Notes: a model not told the origin generated them from the letters alone. A stretch of DNA of 64,000 nucleotides from Rothia terrae (GCF_012396615.1 NZ_JAAXPV010000014.1:1-64000), one strand, 5' to 3'; counted from the first letter of the stretch, positions 25,924 through 35,373 are shown. Numbers and translations are program-made.

Positions 25924-27228
25924 ATGTCTCAGACGCTTTCAGCCCCCGCTAAACATCCACGCCGTGCTGCGTGGGCGAGCTGGATTGGGTCTGCCCTCGA
26001 ATATTATGACTTTGCCGTGTACGGCACGGCGGCGGCTGTGGTTCTCAACCACATTTTCTTCCCGGGCGATTCACCCGCGGCAGCGACCCTCAAGTCCATG
26101 GTGGCGGTGGGCGTTGCATACGTGGTGCGTCCGCTGGGTGCAATGATTATGGGGCCTCTCGGCGATAGATTCGGACGTAAGTTCGTGCTCATGCTGACGC
26201 TGTTCATGATGGGTTTTGCGACCTTCGCTATCGGATGCCTGCCCACCTACGACACCGCCGGAATCTGGGCGCCTATCTTGCTGGTGGCGTGCCGCGTCCT
26301 TCAGGGCCTGTCAGCCTCGGGGGAGCAGGCGTCCGCGATTTCAATGTCGCTAGAACACGCCAACGATAAATCCCGCGCTTTCACCACCAGCTGGACGCTG
26401 CAGGGCACGCAGTTTGGCTCCTTGCTTGCGACCGCTGTGTTTATTCCTTTCGCGGCACTGCCTGAGGATCAGCTTTTCAGCTGGGGCTGGCGTGTGCCTT
26501 TTTGGCTTTCGGCGGTTGTGGTGGTTGCGGCATGGTTGATTCGTCGACGTCTTGAAGAGCCGCCCGCTTTCACCCAGGCAATGCAGCAGGTTCAGGTTAA
26601 AAAGACCACCCCGCTGCGCGACGTTTTTTCAGCGCACAAGACCGCTGTTCTCACCGTTGCGCTGTGCGCCATGGTCAACACCGTCAACATGGTGTTCACA
26701 ACCTTCGCGCTTTCCTACGCGACCAACGGCATCGGGCTTGATCGCGGCATGATGCTGTGGGTGCCCGTCGCATCCAACGGTTTAGGGCTGCTCGCCATTC
26801 CGCTGTTTGCGCGTCTGTCAGACAGGGTAGGACGCAAGCCGGTCTTCATCGGCGGTGCGCTGCTGGCGTCCTTCATGATGGTGCCCTACCTATGGTCCAT
26901 TCACTCCGGTAGCGTGCTGGGAATCTTCCTGTGCGGCGTACTCATGCACGGTGGTTTCTACTCGATGGCGAACGGCATTTGGCCCTCTTTCTACGCCGAA
27001 ATGTTCCCCACTCGCGTGCGCGTCACGGGTTTGGCGCTGGGCACCCAGATTGGTTTTGCGGTCTCAGGTGGCGTGGCTCCGGCTGCTGCTACCGCGCTGT
27101 CCGGCGAAAACCTGACCGGATGGGTGGGACCGGCGTCCTTCGTGGCAGTGGTTGGTCTGCTAGTTGCCTTAGTGGCTTCGCGCGTGCGTGAGACCGCGCA
27201 TCTGCCGCTGGCTGAGATTGACCGGTAA
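25924..27228 (+). CDS. MFS transporter, metabolite:H+ symporter type
   Basis: About 434 residues with 12 predicted helices, of the MHS (ProP/ShiA-like) branch of the major facilitator superfamily. Family motifs are SWIGSALEYYDFAVYGTAAA in helix 1, PLGDRFGRKFVLM in loop 2-3 and RLSDRVGRKPVF in loop 8-9. MHS members import dicarboxylates, betaine or shikimate. A shikimate/quinate dehydrogenase lies 0.6 kb away on the opposite strand, which makes a shikimate- or quinate-type substrate a reasonable guess only. The ATG at 25924 has AGAGGAACA upstream and is preferred over an in-frame one at 25876. Confidence 0.85.
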   Translation: MSQTLSAPAKHPRRAAWASWIGSALEYYDFAVYGTAAAVVLNHIFFPGDSPAAATLKSMVAVGVAYVVRPLGAMIMGPLGDRFGRKFVLMLTLFMMGFATFAIGCLPTYDTAGIWAPILLVACRVLQGLSASGEQASAISMSLEHANDKSRAFTTSWTLQGTQFGSLLATAVFIPFAALPEDQLFSWGWRVPFWLSAVVVVAAWLIRRRLEEPPAFTQAMQQVQVKKTTPLRDVFSAHKTAVLTVALCAMVNTVNMVFTTFALSYATNGIGLDRGMMLWVPVASNGLGLLAIPLFARLSDRVGRKPVFIGGALLASFMMVPYLWSIHSGSVLGIFLCGVLMHGGFYSMANGIWPSFYAEMFPTRVRVTGLALGTQIGFAVSGGVAPAAATALSGENLTGWVGPASFVAVVGLLVALVASRVRETAHLPLAEIDR

Positions 27229-27231
27229 CAC

Positions 27232-27301
27232 CTAACCCCTAGAGTTGCGCTCATCCGCTGGGACTTTAAGTACTTGCGGTGAGCGAATCGCCAGGGGTTA
27301 G
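27232..27301. repeat. Intergenic inverted repeat, family C, copy 1
   Basis: Arms of about 21 bases, CTAACCCC... at 27232 and ...GGGGTTAG ending 27301, with GCGCTCA / TGAGCG and an AGTACTT centre. It begins 4 bases after the transporter stop and reaches into the convergent neighbour, supplying the neighbour's stop codon. Related copies are at 57314-57381 and 60756-60821. Confidence 0.8.
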
Positions 27302-27681
27302 CCAACCTTCTTCATCAGTGCCGTCAGCGCATCCTCGGCTGCGCTGACCATCTTTCCGGGCGATGTGAAGCCGTGACGTTCTGCAATCATCTCGCCCTCG
27401 CTGGATGCGGGCACGAACACCTGCGTGCCAAAAGCTGACGGGGTGCTGGTGGCAGGCTGATCGGGTTCTTCCATGAGCATGAAGCCGTAGGCGGTGGTGT
27501 CTGCGAAGCTGAGGTTCAGCACGTAGCGGCGTTGGACGCCTTGCACGGTGTAGGTGCGTGAGAGGTCAGCGTCATCCACAAACTCGCCGTCGAGCTCTAA
27601 CCCGCCGTTATACTCCAGTTCCCAGCCGTAGGTGCGTGCCAACAGGTAGGCGTTTTCTTTGATGCCGGTATCTTGAGCCAT
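27298..27681 (-). CDS. Small protein of unknown function
   Basis: A 127-residue soluble acidic protein that I do not recognise. It begins MAQDTGIKENAYLLARTYGWELEY-like, followed by beta-strand-rich sequence and a C-terminal helix SAAEDALTALMKKVG. No signal peptide or membrane segment is seen. GAAAGG ten bases before the ATG is a good ribosome-binding site and codon usage is like its neighbours, so it is probably a real gene. Its TAA stop lies inside the family C palindrome. Confidence 0.65.
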   Translation of the reverse strand: MAQDTGIKENAYLLARTYGWELEYNGGLELDGEFVDDADLSRTYTVQGVQRRYVLNLSFADTTAYGFMLMEEPDQPATSTPSAFGTQVFVPASSEGEMIAERHGFTSPGKMVSAAEDALTALMKKVG

Positions 27682-27745
27682 GTGCGGGTGCCTTTCGTGC
27701 GGGAATTCGTAGGGTGCGAGGTGAATTGTTTTAGTTTACTACCCG

Positions 27746-27811
27746 CGCCGAGACTGCACTTTAACCCACCTGCTGTGGGTAAAAACCGGGTTAAAGTGCA
27801 GTTTCGTCGCG
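27746..27811. repeat. Intergenic inverted repeat, family B, copy 1
   Basis: ACTGCACTTTAACCC at 27753-27767 pairs perfectly with GGGTTAAAGTGCAGT at 27788-27802. The right arm lies inside the 3' end of the shikimate dehydrogenase gene, and its TTA is that gene's stop codon. The second copy is at 43094-43156. Confidence 0.8.
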
Positions 27812-28693
27812 GTTGGCGATCAGGGATTCAAAGTGCGCTCGCATGCGCGCCGCGTCCGGCTCTATTCCGGCGAAAAGTCGTAGCGCATCCACTGCTTGCC
27901 CCACTGCCATGTAGCCGCCGGGGAGGACGTCGCATCCGACTTTTCGGGCGTGCGCAATGAGCGGGGTTTCTTGTGGTAGGTAGATGACATCGGCAACCCA
28001 CAGCCCCGCGTGCACGAGAGATAAATCTAGCGGTGCACCGGGGTGGATGTGCATTCCAACGGGGGATGCGTTGACCAGCCCGGTGGCTTGCGGCAACAGC
28101 CCGGCGACGTCCATAACGCCGGCGGCTTGTACGGATGCGTTGGGAAAGAGAGCTTGAAGGTCTGCAGCTTTGTCGCGTGCCCGGTGAACATCGGGGTCAA
28201 CTAGGTGCAGGACGCGGGTACCTGCTTTAAGCAGTGCGTAGGCGGTTGCTGAGCCTGCTCCGCCGGTTCCCAACTGAATTACGGTGTCGAGGCGTCCTGA
28301 GTTTGCGGTGATATGCGGCAGTCCCCACGCCATGCCCGTCAAGAACCCGGAGTAGTCGGTGTTATCTCCAAAGCGCGTGCCGTCTTCCCGCAGCACTACG
28401 GAATTGACCGCACCGAGGGCGGCGGCTTCGGGTGAGACCTTGTCGAGGTGTTCCATGACGGTCTGTTTGCAGGGGTGAGTGATGTTGAAAGCGTTAAAAC
28501 CAAGTAGCTCGGCGGAGTCTAAAAGAGCGGGCAGGGACGCGGGGTCCAGCTCTAGCGCAGTGAGGTCGATGGGGCGGTAGAGGTAGCGCAGACCGTGGTG
28601 GGTAGCTTCTTTCTCGTGCATGGGAGGGGTGAGGGATGCGGTGATGCCTTCGCCAATGAGGCCGACCAGAAATGACTCGTGTTTTAAGCTCAT
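27791..28693 (-). CDS. Shikimate/quinate dehydrogenase
   Basis: A 300-residue AroE-family enzyme. The substrate domain has the catalytic-lysine motif FNITHPCKQTV; the NITHPCKQ form is typical of quinate/shikimate dehydrogenases of catabolic type, whereas biosynthetic AroE has NVTIPFK. The nucleotide-binding loop is LGTGGAGSATAYAL, and NTDYSGF and NASPVGM are conserved family motifs. It interconverts dehydroshikimate and shikimate or dehydroquinate and quinate. A TACAAT box lies ten bases before the ATG on the minus strand without a clear ribosome-binding site, so the mRNA leader is very short. The final codons (DETAL) and stop are contributed by the family B repeat. Confidence 0.87.
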   Translation of the reverse strand: MSLKHESFLVGLIGEGITASLTPPMHEKEATHHGLRYLYRPIDLTALELDPASLPALLDSAELLGFNAFNITHPCKQTVMEHLDKVSPEAAALGAVNSVVLREDGTRFGDNTDYSGFLTGMAWGLPHITANSGRLDTVIQLGTGGAGSATAYALLKAGTRVLHLVDPDVHRARDKAADLQALFPNASVQAAGVMDVAGLLPQATGLVNASPVGMHIHPGAPLDLSLVHAGLWVADVIYLPQETPLIAHARKVGCDVLPGGYMAVGQAVDALRLFAGIEPDAARMRAHFESLIANRDETAL

Positions 28694-28925
28694 GATTTTA
28701 TCTATTGTACGAGTGCCACTGCGGTGGTGCTTGTGCAGGGCTTATACCCTGATGAACAAACCTCGTAGCGCGGACTTTTTGCGCTTTCTGGCATTGTTTA
28801 TAGACTGCTGGTGAGCTGTAAAATCAGCCGCCTTTTTAGTTGGTAGTTTACGAGGCAGTCGCGTTAGACTTATACAGAACGCGCCCGCACGGCGCACTTA
28901 CAGCTCACAAAGGCGTGAGAACCAG

Positions 28926-31900
28926 TTGAAAGGCATGACGTTGCACGATAACAATGGCGTAATCACTGAGTGGTCAGGCGAACAGGACTGGATTAACCAG
29001 TATGTTTTGCACTGCTCGGCAGATGAAATTTCTGATCTTTCGAGGGAGGACATCACTGCTCTTGCAACTGCGCACCGCGAGTTAGCTCAGGTTCGCGGAC
29101 AGGGGCAGGCTCTTGTTGATGTTGTGGAGAGTGCGGGTGCCACTACTCTTTTAATTGCTACCGATGATATGAGCTTTTTGGTCAGTTCTGTGACCGCTCA
29201 GATTGCCGCTAATTACAGTGGTATTGCAACGCTGATTCACCCGACGTTTATTGTGCAGCGCGATGCGTCCGGTGCGTTGACGGGTTTGAAGGGGACCGGT
29301 TTGGCGCAGCCTGTAGCGTCGGGCGATACCGTGGCTTTGCCGAGTTTGAAGATTGTGGATGCCGTCGGTGACGGTACTGCGCGCATCGAGTCATGGATTG
29401 CTGTGCGTTTGAGCTCTGTTTTGGATGCTGATGCGCAGCAACAGCTCAAGCGCGAGATCACTGAGATTCTTGAAGACGTGCGTGTGGCGTCCGAGGATCG
29501 GGTTGAGATGGCTGAGCGCGTGAGTGAGCTTGCTGAGCACATGAATTCTTTGCAGGAGATTACTCTCGGTGGCGCTGAGCATTACTCGGGGGTGTATAAC
29601 TCTGAGGTTGATCCCGCGGCGCGTGTGGCGTCCGTTCAGGAGTTTTTGCGCTGGTTGACGCGCGGTAACTTCCTCTTTATGGGCGTGAAGGCTCGCGATT
29701 TGACGCGCAACACCGACTCGATGCTTCTGGTGGATCGTCCCGGTTCTGGCCTGGGTATTTTGCGTGCGGGTGAGGACTCTGCCGAGAGTAACGGTGTGGA
29801 GCTGACCGGTTTGGCACGCGATAATGCGCGCGACCCCAAGCCCATGTACATGACCAAGGCGAATTCCCGCTCAACTGTTCACCGTCACGACTACCTGGAT
29901 TACATCGGTATTCGTGATTTTGATGAGCAGGGCAATATCGTCGGTGAGTACGTTATCCTCGGCCTTTTCTCCTTGCAGGCTTACGCGCTACCTGCGTCCG
30001 AAACCCCGCTGGTGCGTGAGCGCGTGGCTATTGTGCGCCGCCGCTTGGGCTTCCACCCCGGTTCACACTCCGACAAGACGCTGGCGGGCATCATTGAGGA
30101 CTACCCGCGCCTTGAACTGTTGCACTCCGATGTTGATAGCCTGACCGAGATTTTCCGCGGCATCATGGGCCTTGAAGAGCGTCGCACTACCCGCCTTTTC
30201 TTGCGTCCGGACGATTTTGGCCGCTTTGTCTCAGCCGTCGTCTTCTTGCCGCGCGATCGCTACAACACTCAGGTGCGTCAGCGTCTTGAGCGGGTGTTCC
30301 GCGAAGAAATTGACCTGCAGAACATTGATTTTGAGGTGCGCCTGTCGACCTCGTCGCTGGCTCGTCTCTTCTTCCGTATTCGTCTGACGAACCCCAACGT
30401 TATTCCGCCTATGGACGCTGTCAAGATTGAAAAGCGTCTGCAGCAGGCGGTGCGCTCGTGGGGTGAGGCAACCGGCGTCGCGCTGGAGAACACCGATGGT
30501 GGACGCCCGCTGTCATCGAACTGGGCTGAGGCGGCGCCGATGACCTACCGCGCTGACTACGAGGTAACAGATGCTGTTGAAGACGTTGCAATTTTTGAGT
30601 CGCTCAGCGAGGAATCCGGCAAGCCCGCCGCGATTCGCATCGTTGAAAAAGACGGCGTCACCCGCCTGAAGACTTACCTCTCGCAGCAGCGCACACTGAC
30701 TGAGCTTCTGCCTGTCATGCAGAACATGGGCCTGACGGTCATCGACCAGAAGCCCTACGAGATTACCCCTGCAGACGGCCGCAGCTTCTTGCTCTATGAC
30801 TTCGGTGCGCAGCTACCCGAGGGTGTAGACGCCGAAGCTGTTGAGCGTATCTATGAGGATTCCCTGAACGCATTTTTGATGGGAGCTCGCGAGTCTGACT
30901 CGCTGGATCGTCTGATTCTCAGCGCTCAGCTGTCATGGCAGTCGGTGGCAATTTTGCGCGCTTACACCCACTACCTGGTGCAGCTTGGCCGCGGTTTCAC
31001 GCCGGAGTTTATGTCTGACACCCTGCTAGCATTCCCGCAGGTCACCGGTATTCTGACTCGACTCTTCGAAATTTCCTTTAATCCGGAATTATCGTTGAGC
31101 GATGCTGAACGAGAAGAAGGGCGCGAGACCCTCTGGGCTGATTTTGAGGCAACCCTGAGCGAGGTTCCCACCCTGGACGCTGACCGTTTCTTGCGTTCAA
31201 TGGGCACCGTTATTTGGGCAACCCTGCGCACGAACGCGTACCTCGGCAAGTACTCACTGGCGCTCAAAGTTGATCCTGAATCTATTGATTTCGCGCCGTT
31301 GCCGCGTCCTAAATTCGAGATTTTCGTTTATTCCCCACGTGTGGAAGGCGTGCACTTGCGCTTCGGTTCTGTTGCGCGCGGTGGCTTGCGCTGGTCTGAC
31401 CGCCGCGAGGACTTCCGCACCGAAGTTCTGGGTCTGGTCAAGGCTCAGATGGTCAAGAACTCGGTCATTATTCCCACCGGCGCCAAGGGTGGTTTCTACC
31501 CCAAGCACCTGCCTAACCCGGCGCTTGACCGCGACGCGTGGATGACTGAAGGCCGCGAGTCCTACAAGATTTTCATCTCATCACTTCTGGATGTCACCGA
31601 CAATCTCTCTATTGAGGCTGACGGTGCTGAAACCGTGGTACATAACCCGCGTGTGGTTGCCCGCGATGGCGATGACTACTACCTGGTGGTTGCGGCTGAT
31701 AAGGGCACCGCGTCCTTCTCTGATACCGCTAATTCCATTAGTGAGGAATATGGCTTCTGGCTGGGCGATGCTTTCGCATCTGGCGGCTCGGTGGGCTATG
31801 ACCATAAGGCAATGGGTATTACCGCCCGTGGCGCCTGGGAGTCCGTCAAGCGCCATTTCTCCGAGTTGGGAATTGACTGCCAGAGCGAAGAATTCACCAC

Positions 31901-33839
31901 AGTAGGAATTGGCGATATGAGCGGCGACGTCTTTGGTAACGGCATGATGCGCTCGCGCACCACCCGACTGGTTGCCGCCTTTGATCACCGCGATATTTTC
32001 ATCGACCCCAACCCGGATGCGTCTACCTCCTTCGACGAGCGCGTGCGCCTGTATGAGACCCCGCGTTCATCGTGGCAGGACTACAACCGTGAGCTGATTT
32101 CAGCTGGCGGTGGCGTCTACTCCCGCGGTGCTAAGTTCATTGACATCACACGCGAGGCTCGTGAGGCACTCGGTATTGATGAGGGTGTTGCCCGTCTGGC
32201 TCCAGCCGAGCTGATTTCGGCGATTCTGCGCGCACCTGTTGACCTTGTCTACAACGGCGGCGTGGGTACCTATGTGAAGGCTGCGGTAGAAACCAACGCT
32301 GAGGTAGGCGATAAGGCAAACGATGGCCTGCGCATCAATGGCGGCGAAATCCGCGCCAAGATTGTGGGCGAGGGTGGCAACCTCGGCTGCACTCAGCTGG
32401 GCCGCATTGAAGCCGCTGAAGCTGGCGTGCTGATTAACACCGACGCTATCGATAATTCCGCAGGTGTGGAAACTTCTGACCGTGAAGTTAACATCAAGAT
32501 CCTCGTAGACCGCCTGGTAGCTGCCGGACGCCTGTCTGCCGACGAACGCGCGTCCTTCATCGAATCGCATCGCGAGGACGTCGGTGTTCAGGTGCTACGC
32601 ACCAACGTTGAGCAGAACGTGCTGTTGCAGGCTGAGCGCCTGGGTGTAGTGCCCGGTGTTGAGGCCTACATTCGCCTCATCCACGACCTCGAAGAAAACG
32701 CTGGCCTCAACCGCGACGTTGAGTTCATTCCCGGCGACGAGGCAATCCGCGACCGCTACGCGTCCACCGGCGTCACGCTCACCAGCCCCGAGCTGTCCGT
32801 TCTGGCGGCGTACGTGAAGATCCACCTCACGCACGAGCTTGAGAAGACCACCTTTGCCGATGACCCCTGGCTCGGCGGAGTGCTCCGCGAGTACTTCCCG
32901 CCGGCACTGGTTGAGCGTTTTGGTGACGCCCTTGAAACCCACCCGTTGCGCCGTGAAATCATCTGCACTCAGGTCGCAAACGAAATCGTGAACCTGGGCG
33001 GTATCACCCATGTCTTCCGCGTCATTGAAGAAACCGGGGCGTCGGTGGATGCCATCGCCCGCGCGTTCATTGTTTCACGTGAAACATTCGATATCTCGCT
33101 CGAAGCGCAGCTGCACCGCGACCTTCCCGCGTCTACCCCGCTGGATGCATGGCAGGCAGTTATTCGTGACTGGCAGCGTGTGCTCGACCGCCTGGTGCGC
33201 TGGTTTATTTCTGAGCGTTCCGTCGTGGTGGGTAAACCCATCGAAGGCATGATTGAGCGCTTTGCGCCCATCAAGTCTTTGCGTGCCAACCTGCCGCAGT
33301 ACCTCTCAGAAGACACCCGCACCCGCGTGCGCGCCCTGCGCGACCGTGCAGAAGAGTGGGGCCTGCCCGAGGAGCTGCTGGTTATCTGGATTCGCTCTTT
33401 CGAATCCTTCGCGCTCATGGACGTCCTGCGCATCTCAGAGGTGCACGGACTCAACGCCGACCAGGTGGCGCACCTCTACTTCGCGGTCTACGACCGCTTC
33501 CGCATCGACGCGCTACTCACCATCACCTCGCGTCTGCCACGCACCGACCGCTGGGAAACCCTGGCGCGTTCGGCGCTGCGCGACGACCTCTACGAGATTG
33601 CGGCTGCGCTCGCGCTCAAGGTGGTTCGCGAGCAGGGGCTGGACGCGTCCATGGACACCCCCGAAGAGGCTCGCGACCTGTTGGATGCTTGGGTGGCCAA
33701 GAACCCCGTACGCACCGGCCGCGTGGATGCCATGTACGAGCAGGTGCAGAAGATGGAGGCCCTCGGCGATGGGCAACCCCCGCGCCTGGCAGTACTGTCG
33801 GTGACCGTGCGTACACTGCGTGAGGCTGTAACGAGCTAA
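28926..33839 (+). CDS. gdh2: NAD-specific glutamate dehydrogenase (large L-180 type)
   Basis: A 1637-residue enzyme of the class IV large glutamate dehydrogenases, which oxidise glutamate to 2-oxoglutarate and ammonia with NAD+. The N-terminal half carries ACT-like regulatory regions. The catalytic core is from about residue 800, with VARGGLRWSDRREDFRTE, the substrate-lysine segment IPTGAKGGF (about 850-860) and the nucleotide-binding VGIGDMSGDVFGNGMM (about 995-1010). A TTG start is given; an ATG at 28935 is equally possible. A perfect parS palindrome lies inside the coding region (33071-33086), and the gene ends 17 bases before a family A hairpin. Confidence 0.95.
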   Translation: MKGMTLHDNNGVITEWSGEQDWINQYVLHCSADEISDLSREDITALATAHRELAQVRGQGQALVDVVESAGATTLLIATDDMSFLVSSVTAQIAANYSGIATLIHPTFIVQRDASGALTGLKGTGLAQPVASGDTVALPSLKIVDAVGDGTARIESWIAVRLSSVLDADAQQQLKREITEILEDVRVASEDRVEMAERVSELAEHMNSLQEITLGGAEHYSGVYNSEVDPAARVASVQEFLRWLTRGNFLFMGVKARDLTRNTDSMLLVDRPGSGLGILRAGEDSAESNGVELTGLARDNARDPKPMYMTKANSRSTVHRHDYLDYIGIRDFDEQGNIVGEYVILGLFSLQAYALPASETPLVRERVAIVRRRLGFHPGSHSDKTLAGIIEDYPRLELLHSDVDSLTEIFRGIMGLEERRTTRLFLRPDDFGRFVSAVVFLPRDRYNTQVRQRLERVFREEIDLQNIDFEVRLSTSSLARLFFRIRLTNPNVIPPMDAVKIEKRLQQAVRSWGEATGVALENTDGGRPLSSNWAEAAPMTYRADYEVTDAVEDVAIFESLSEESGKPAAIRIVEKDGVTRLKTYLSQQRTLTELLPVMQNMGLTVIDQKPYEITPADGRSFLLYDFGAQLPEGVDAEAVERIYEDSLNAFLMGARESDSLDRLILSAQLSWQSVAILRAYTHYLVQLGRGFTPEFMSDTLLAFPQVTGILTRLFEISFNPELSLSDAEREEGRETLWADFEATLSEVPTLDADRFLRSMGTVIWATLRTNAYLGKYSLALKVDPESIDFAPLPRPKFEIFVYSPRVEGVHLRFGSVARGGLRWSDRREDFRTEVLGLVKAQMVKNSVIIPTGAKGGFYPKHLPNPALDRDAWMTEGRESYKIFISSLLDVTDNLSIEADGAETVVHNPRVVARDGDDYYLVVAADKGTASFSDTANSISEEYGFWLGDAFASGGSVGYDHKAMGITARGAWESVKRHFSELGIDCQSEEFTTVGIGDMSGDVFGNGMMRSRTTRLVAAFDHRDIFIDPNPDASTSFDERVRLYETPRSSWQDYNRELISAGGGVYSRGAKFIDITREAREALGIDEGVARLAPAELISAILRAPVDLVYNGGVGTYVKAAVETNAEVGDKANDGLRINGGEIRAKIVGEGGNLGCTQLGRIEAAEAGVLINTDAIDNSAGVETSDREVNIKILVDRLVAAGRLSADERASFIESHREDVGVQVLRTNVEQNVLLQAERLGVVPGVEAYIRLIHDLEENAGLNRDVEFIPGDEAIRDRYASTGVTLTSPELSVLAAYVKIHLTHELEKTTFADDPWLGGVLREYFPPALVERFGDALETHPLRREIICTQVANEIVNLGGITHVFRVIEETGASVDAIARAFIVSRETFDISLEAQLHRDLPASTPLDAWQAVIRDWQRVLDRLVRWFISERSVVVGKPIEGMIERFAPIKSLRANLPQYLSEDTRTRVRALRDRAEEWGLPEELLVIWIRSFESFALMDVLRISEVHGLNADQVAHLYFAVYDRFRIDALLTITSRLPRTDRWETLARSALRDDLYEIAAALALKVVREQGLDASMDTPEEARDLLDAWVAKNPVRTGRVDAMYEQVQKMEALGDGQPPRLAVLSVTVRTLREAVTS
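33071..33086. promoter_or_regulatory. parS centromere site (perfect ParB consensus)
   Basis: TGTTTCACGTGAAACA is the exact 16-bp ParB-binding palindrome known from most bacterial chromosomes. It sits inside the glutamate dehydrogenase coding region, where it encodes the residues VSRET; intragenic parS sites are normal. Confidence 0.92.
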
Positions 33840-33855
33840 AGCTTTAGCTTTTTAC

Positions 33856-33929
33856 CCGCCGAGATCCTGATTAATCGACGAAATCCTGATTTAAAACAGG
33901 AACTCGTCGATTAATCAGGATCTCGGCGG
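33856..33929. repeat. Long palindromic repeat, family A, copy 1
   Basis: Perfect 26-bp arms at 33856-33881 and 33904-33929 (outer CCGCCGAGATCCTGATT) enclose a 22-base centre that itself contains CCTG / CAGG. It starts 17 bases after the glutamate dehydrogenase stop and is followed by GTTTGCTTTAA, which is also present after copy 2 beyond fic. It may act as a terminator for gdh2. Confidence 0.88.
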
Positions 33930-33974
33930 TTTGCTTTAAGGTGCATCGCCATTCGGTGGGCAGTGTAGTTAAAA

Positions 33975-33996
33975 CACAAAAATGGGCATTTTTGTG
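33975..33996. promoter_or_regulatory. Palindromic operator candidate upstream of fic
   Basis: CACAAAAATG at 33975-33984 is mirrored perfectly by CATTTTTGTG at 33987-33996 with a GG spacer. It lies in the -35 region of a likely fic promoter whose -10, TAGAAT, is at 34009-34014. The Fic protein carries a C-terminal winged helix, so autoregulation is a reasonable inference. Confidence 0.55.
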
Positions 33997-34064
33997 AGAA
34001 AGAGTGCGTAGAATGAGCTCTTAACCCACAAAACAGTCGGTTTTTGGGAGATAGGGGTAGCAAT

Positions 34065-35291
34065 ATGAGGAAATATAAGACCCTTAAAGCAGTTTTTCAT
34101 CAATTTGATGCTCAGGTCGCCGAGGCTGAGGAACGACGACGTCGAGAGGTCGGGTTTGAAACTAGCTTTACGGTGGGGGACTACCGCTTGTTTTATGTAG
34201 CGACGCCGCAACTGTTAAACATCCAAGAGCAGGTGCTTTTAAACGAGCGTGCTCTAGAATTACTGGCTTTCGATATTCCTGTGGCTGCACAGCGTAGCTA
34301 TCTTTTTGACCTCATTACTCAAGAAATTAGTGCTACCAACGAAATCGAAGGGGTTCGCTCCACTCGCCGAGAAATTGTGGAGGCTCTACAGGCAGAACCG
34401 TCCGAAAATAAGCGATTCAGAGAAATTGCCCGGCTTTATCTTGAGCTATCGAAGGGGGCTATAGAGGCTCCTGAGAGTGCCCAACAGGTACGTTATATTT
34501 ATGATCAGCTTCTAGGTGATGAGATAGAGCCTGATGATGTTCCTGACGGAAAGCTGTTTAGGGCTGGACCAGTGGGGGTTCGGGATGGGGCGGGCAAAAA
34601 CATTCACGCTGGTGCTAAAGATGAAGAGAAAATCGATGGCCAGCTTAAGGCGATGTTTGATCATTTATCGGCTGATGACGTGCCGTTCATTGTGTCAAGG
34701 TTAGTTTCTCATTTTATGTTTGAGGCAACGCACCCCTTCTACGACGGTAACGGTCGCTTTGGAAGGTTCCTGCTCAGCGTGCAGCTACAAGCAGTTTTTT
34801 CTTCCTATACGGTGTTGACACTATCTCACATCATTAATACTCAAAAAGATAAATATTATAAGGCTTTCGTGGAGGTTGAGAATGATCTTAACCGTGGGGA
34901 TGCGACGCTTTTTGCTCAGGTGATGCTGGAGTTGTTGAGAGACGCACAGTTGCATTTGATTCAGGACTTCAACGCTAAAAAAGAGCTCATGGAGGTTCTC
35001 AGTCAGCGGGTGAATACTCTTATGGATGAGGCAGAGGATCTGTCTAAAGGTGCAATAGATTCTCTCTTTGTTTTTGGGCAAGCATTTTTGTTTGGTGGTT
35101 CTGTGGGGCTTGATTGGGATACTCTGGCAGGAGTGCTCGCGAAGTCAAAGAATACAGCGCGAAAGTACATCGATGAGCTTGAGAGCGCTGGGTTGTTGCA
35201 ACGCGCATCTTCGCGTCCTTTACGGTTGACATTGAGCAAGGATGGGGTGGCTTTTCTTTCCCTAGAACGGGTTCCCTCTGATGCGTCCTAA
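34065..35291 (+). CDS. Fic-domain AMP-transferase with winged-helix C-terminus
   Basis: A 408-residue Fic/DOC-family protein. The active-site motif HPFYDGNGRFGR (about residues 222-233) matches the HxFx(D/E)GNGRxxR consensus for transfer of AMP to a target protein. The N-terminal segment SATNEIEG contains the TxxxEG inhibitory motif of class II Fic proteins, whose glutamate blocks the ATP site. The last 80 residues form a winged helix (SKNTARKYIDELESAGLLQ). The ATG at 34065 with AGGGGT upstream is preferred over TTG 34044. The gene is AT-richer than its neighbours and is flanked by near-identical family A palindromes, suggesting acquisition as a cassette. Confidence 0.9.
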   Translation: MRKYKTLKAVFHQFDAQVAEAEERRRREVGFETSFTVGDYRLFYVATPQLLNIQEQVLLNERALELLAFDIPVAAQRSYLFDLITQEISATNEIEGVRSTRREIVEALQAEPSENKRFREIARLYLELSKGAIEAPESAQQVRYIYDQLLGDEIEPDDVPDGKLFRAGPVGVRDGAGKNIHAGAKDEEKIDGQLKAMFDHLSADDVPFIVSRLVSHFMFEATHPFYDGNGRFGRFLLSVQLQAVFSSYTVLTLSHIINTQKDKYYKAFVEVENDLNRGDATLFAQVMLELLRDAQLHLIQDFNAKKELMEVLSQRVNTLMDEAEDLSKGAIDSLFVFGQAFLFGGSVGLDWDTLAGVLAKSKNTARKYIDELESAGLLQRASSRPLRLTLSKDGVAFLSLERVPSDAS

Positions 35292-35299
35292 TTCTTTCC

Positions 35300-35373
35300 C
35301 CGCCGAGATCCTGATTAATCGACGAAATCCTGTTTTAAATCAGGAACTCGTCGATTAATCAGGATCTCGGCGG
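35300..35373. repeat. Long palindromic repeat, family A, copy 2
   Basis: The same 26-bp perfect arms as copy 1, at 35300-35325 and 35348-35373, with two differences in the centre, and the same GTTTGCTTTAA following. It lies 9 bases after the fic stop, so the fic gene is bracketed by two near-identical elements in direct orientation. Confidence 0.88.

Noticed and set aside
28926-33839. Long antisense and alternative-frame open readings within gdh2
   Set aside because: Expected shadows of a long GC-biased gene; they show no motifs of their own.
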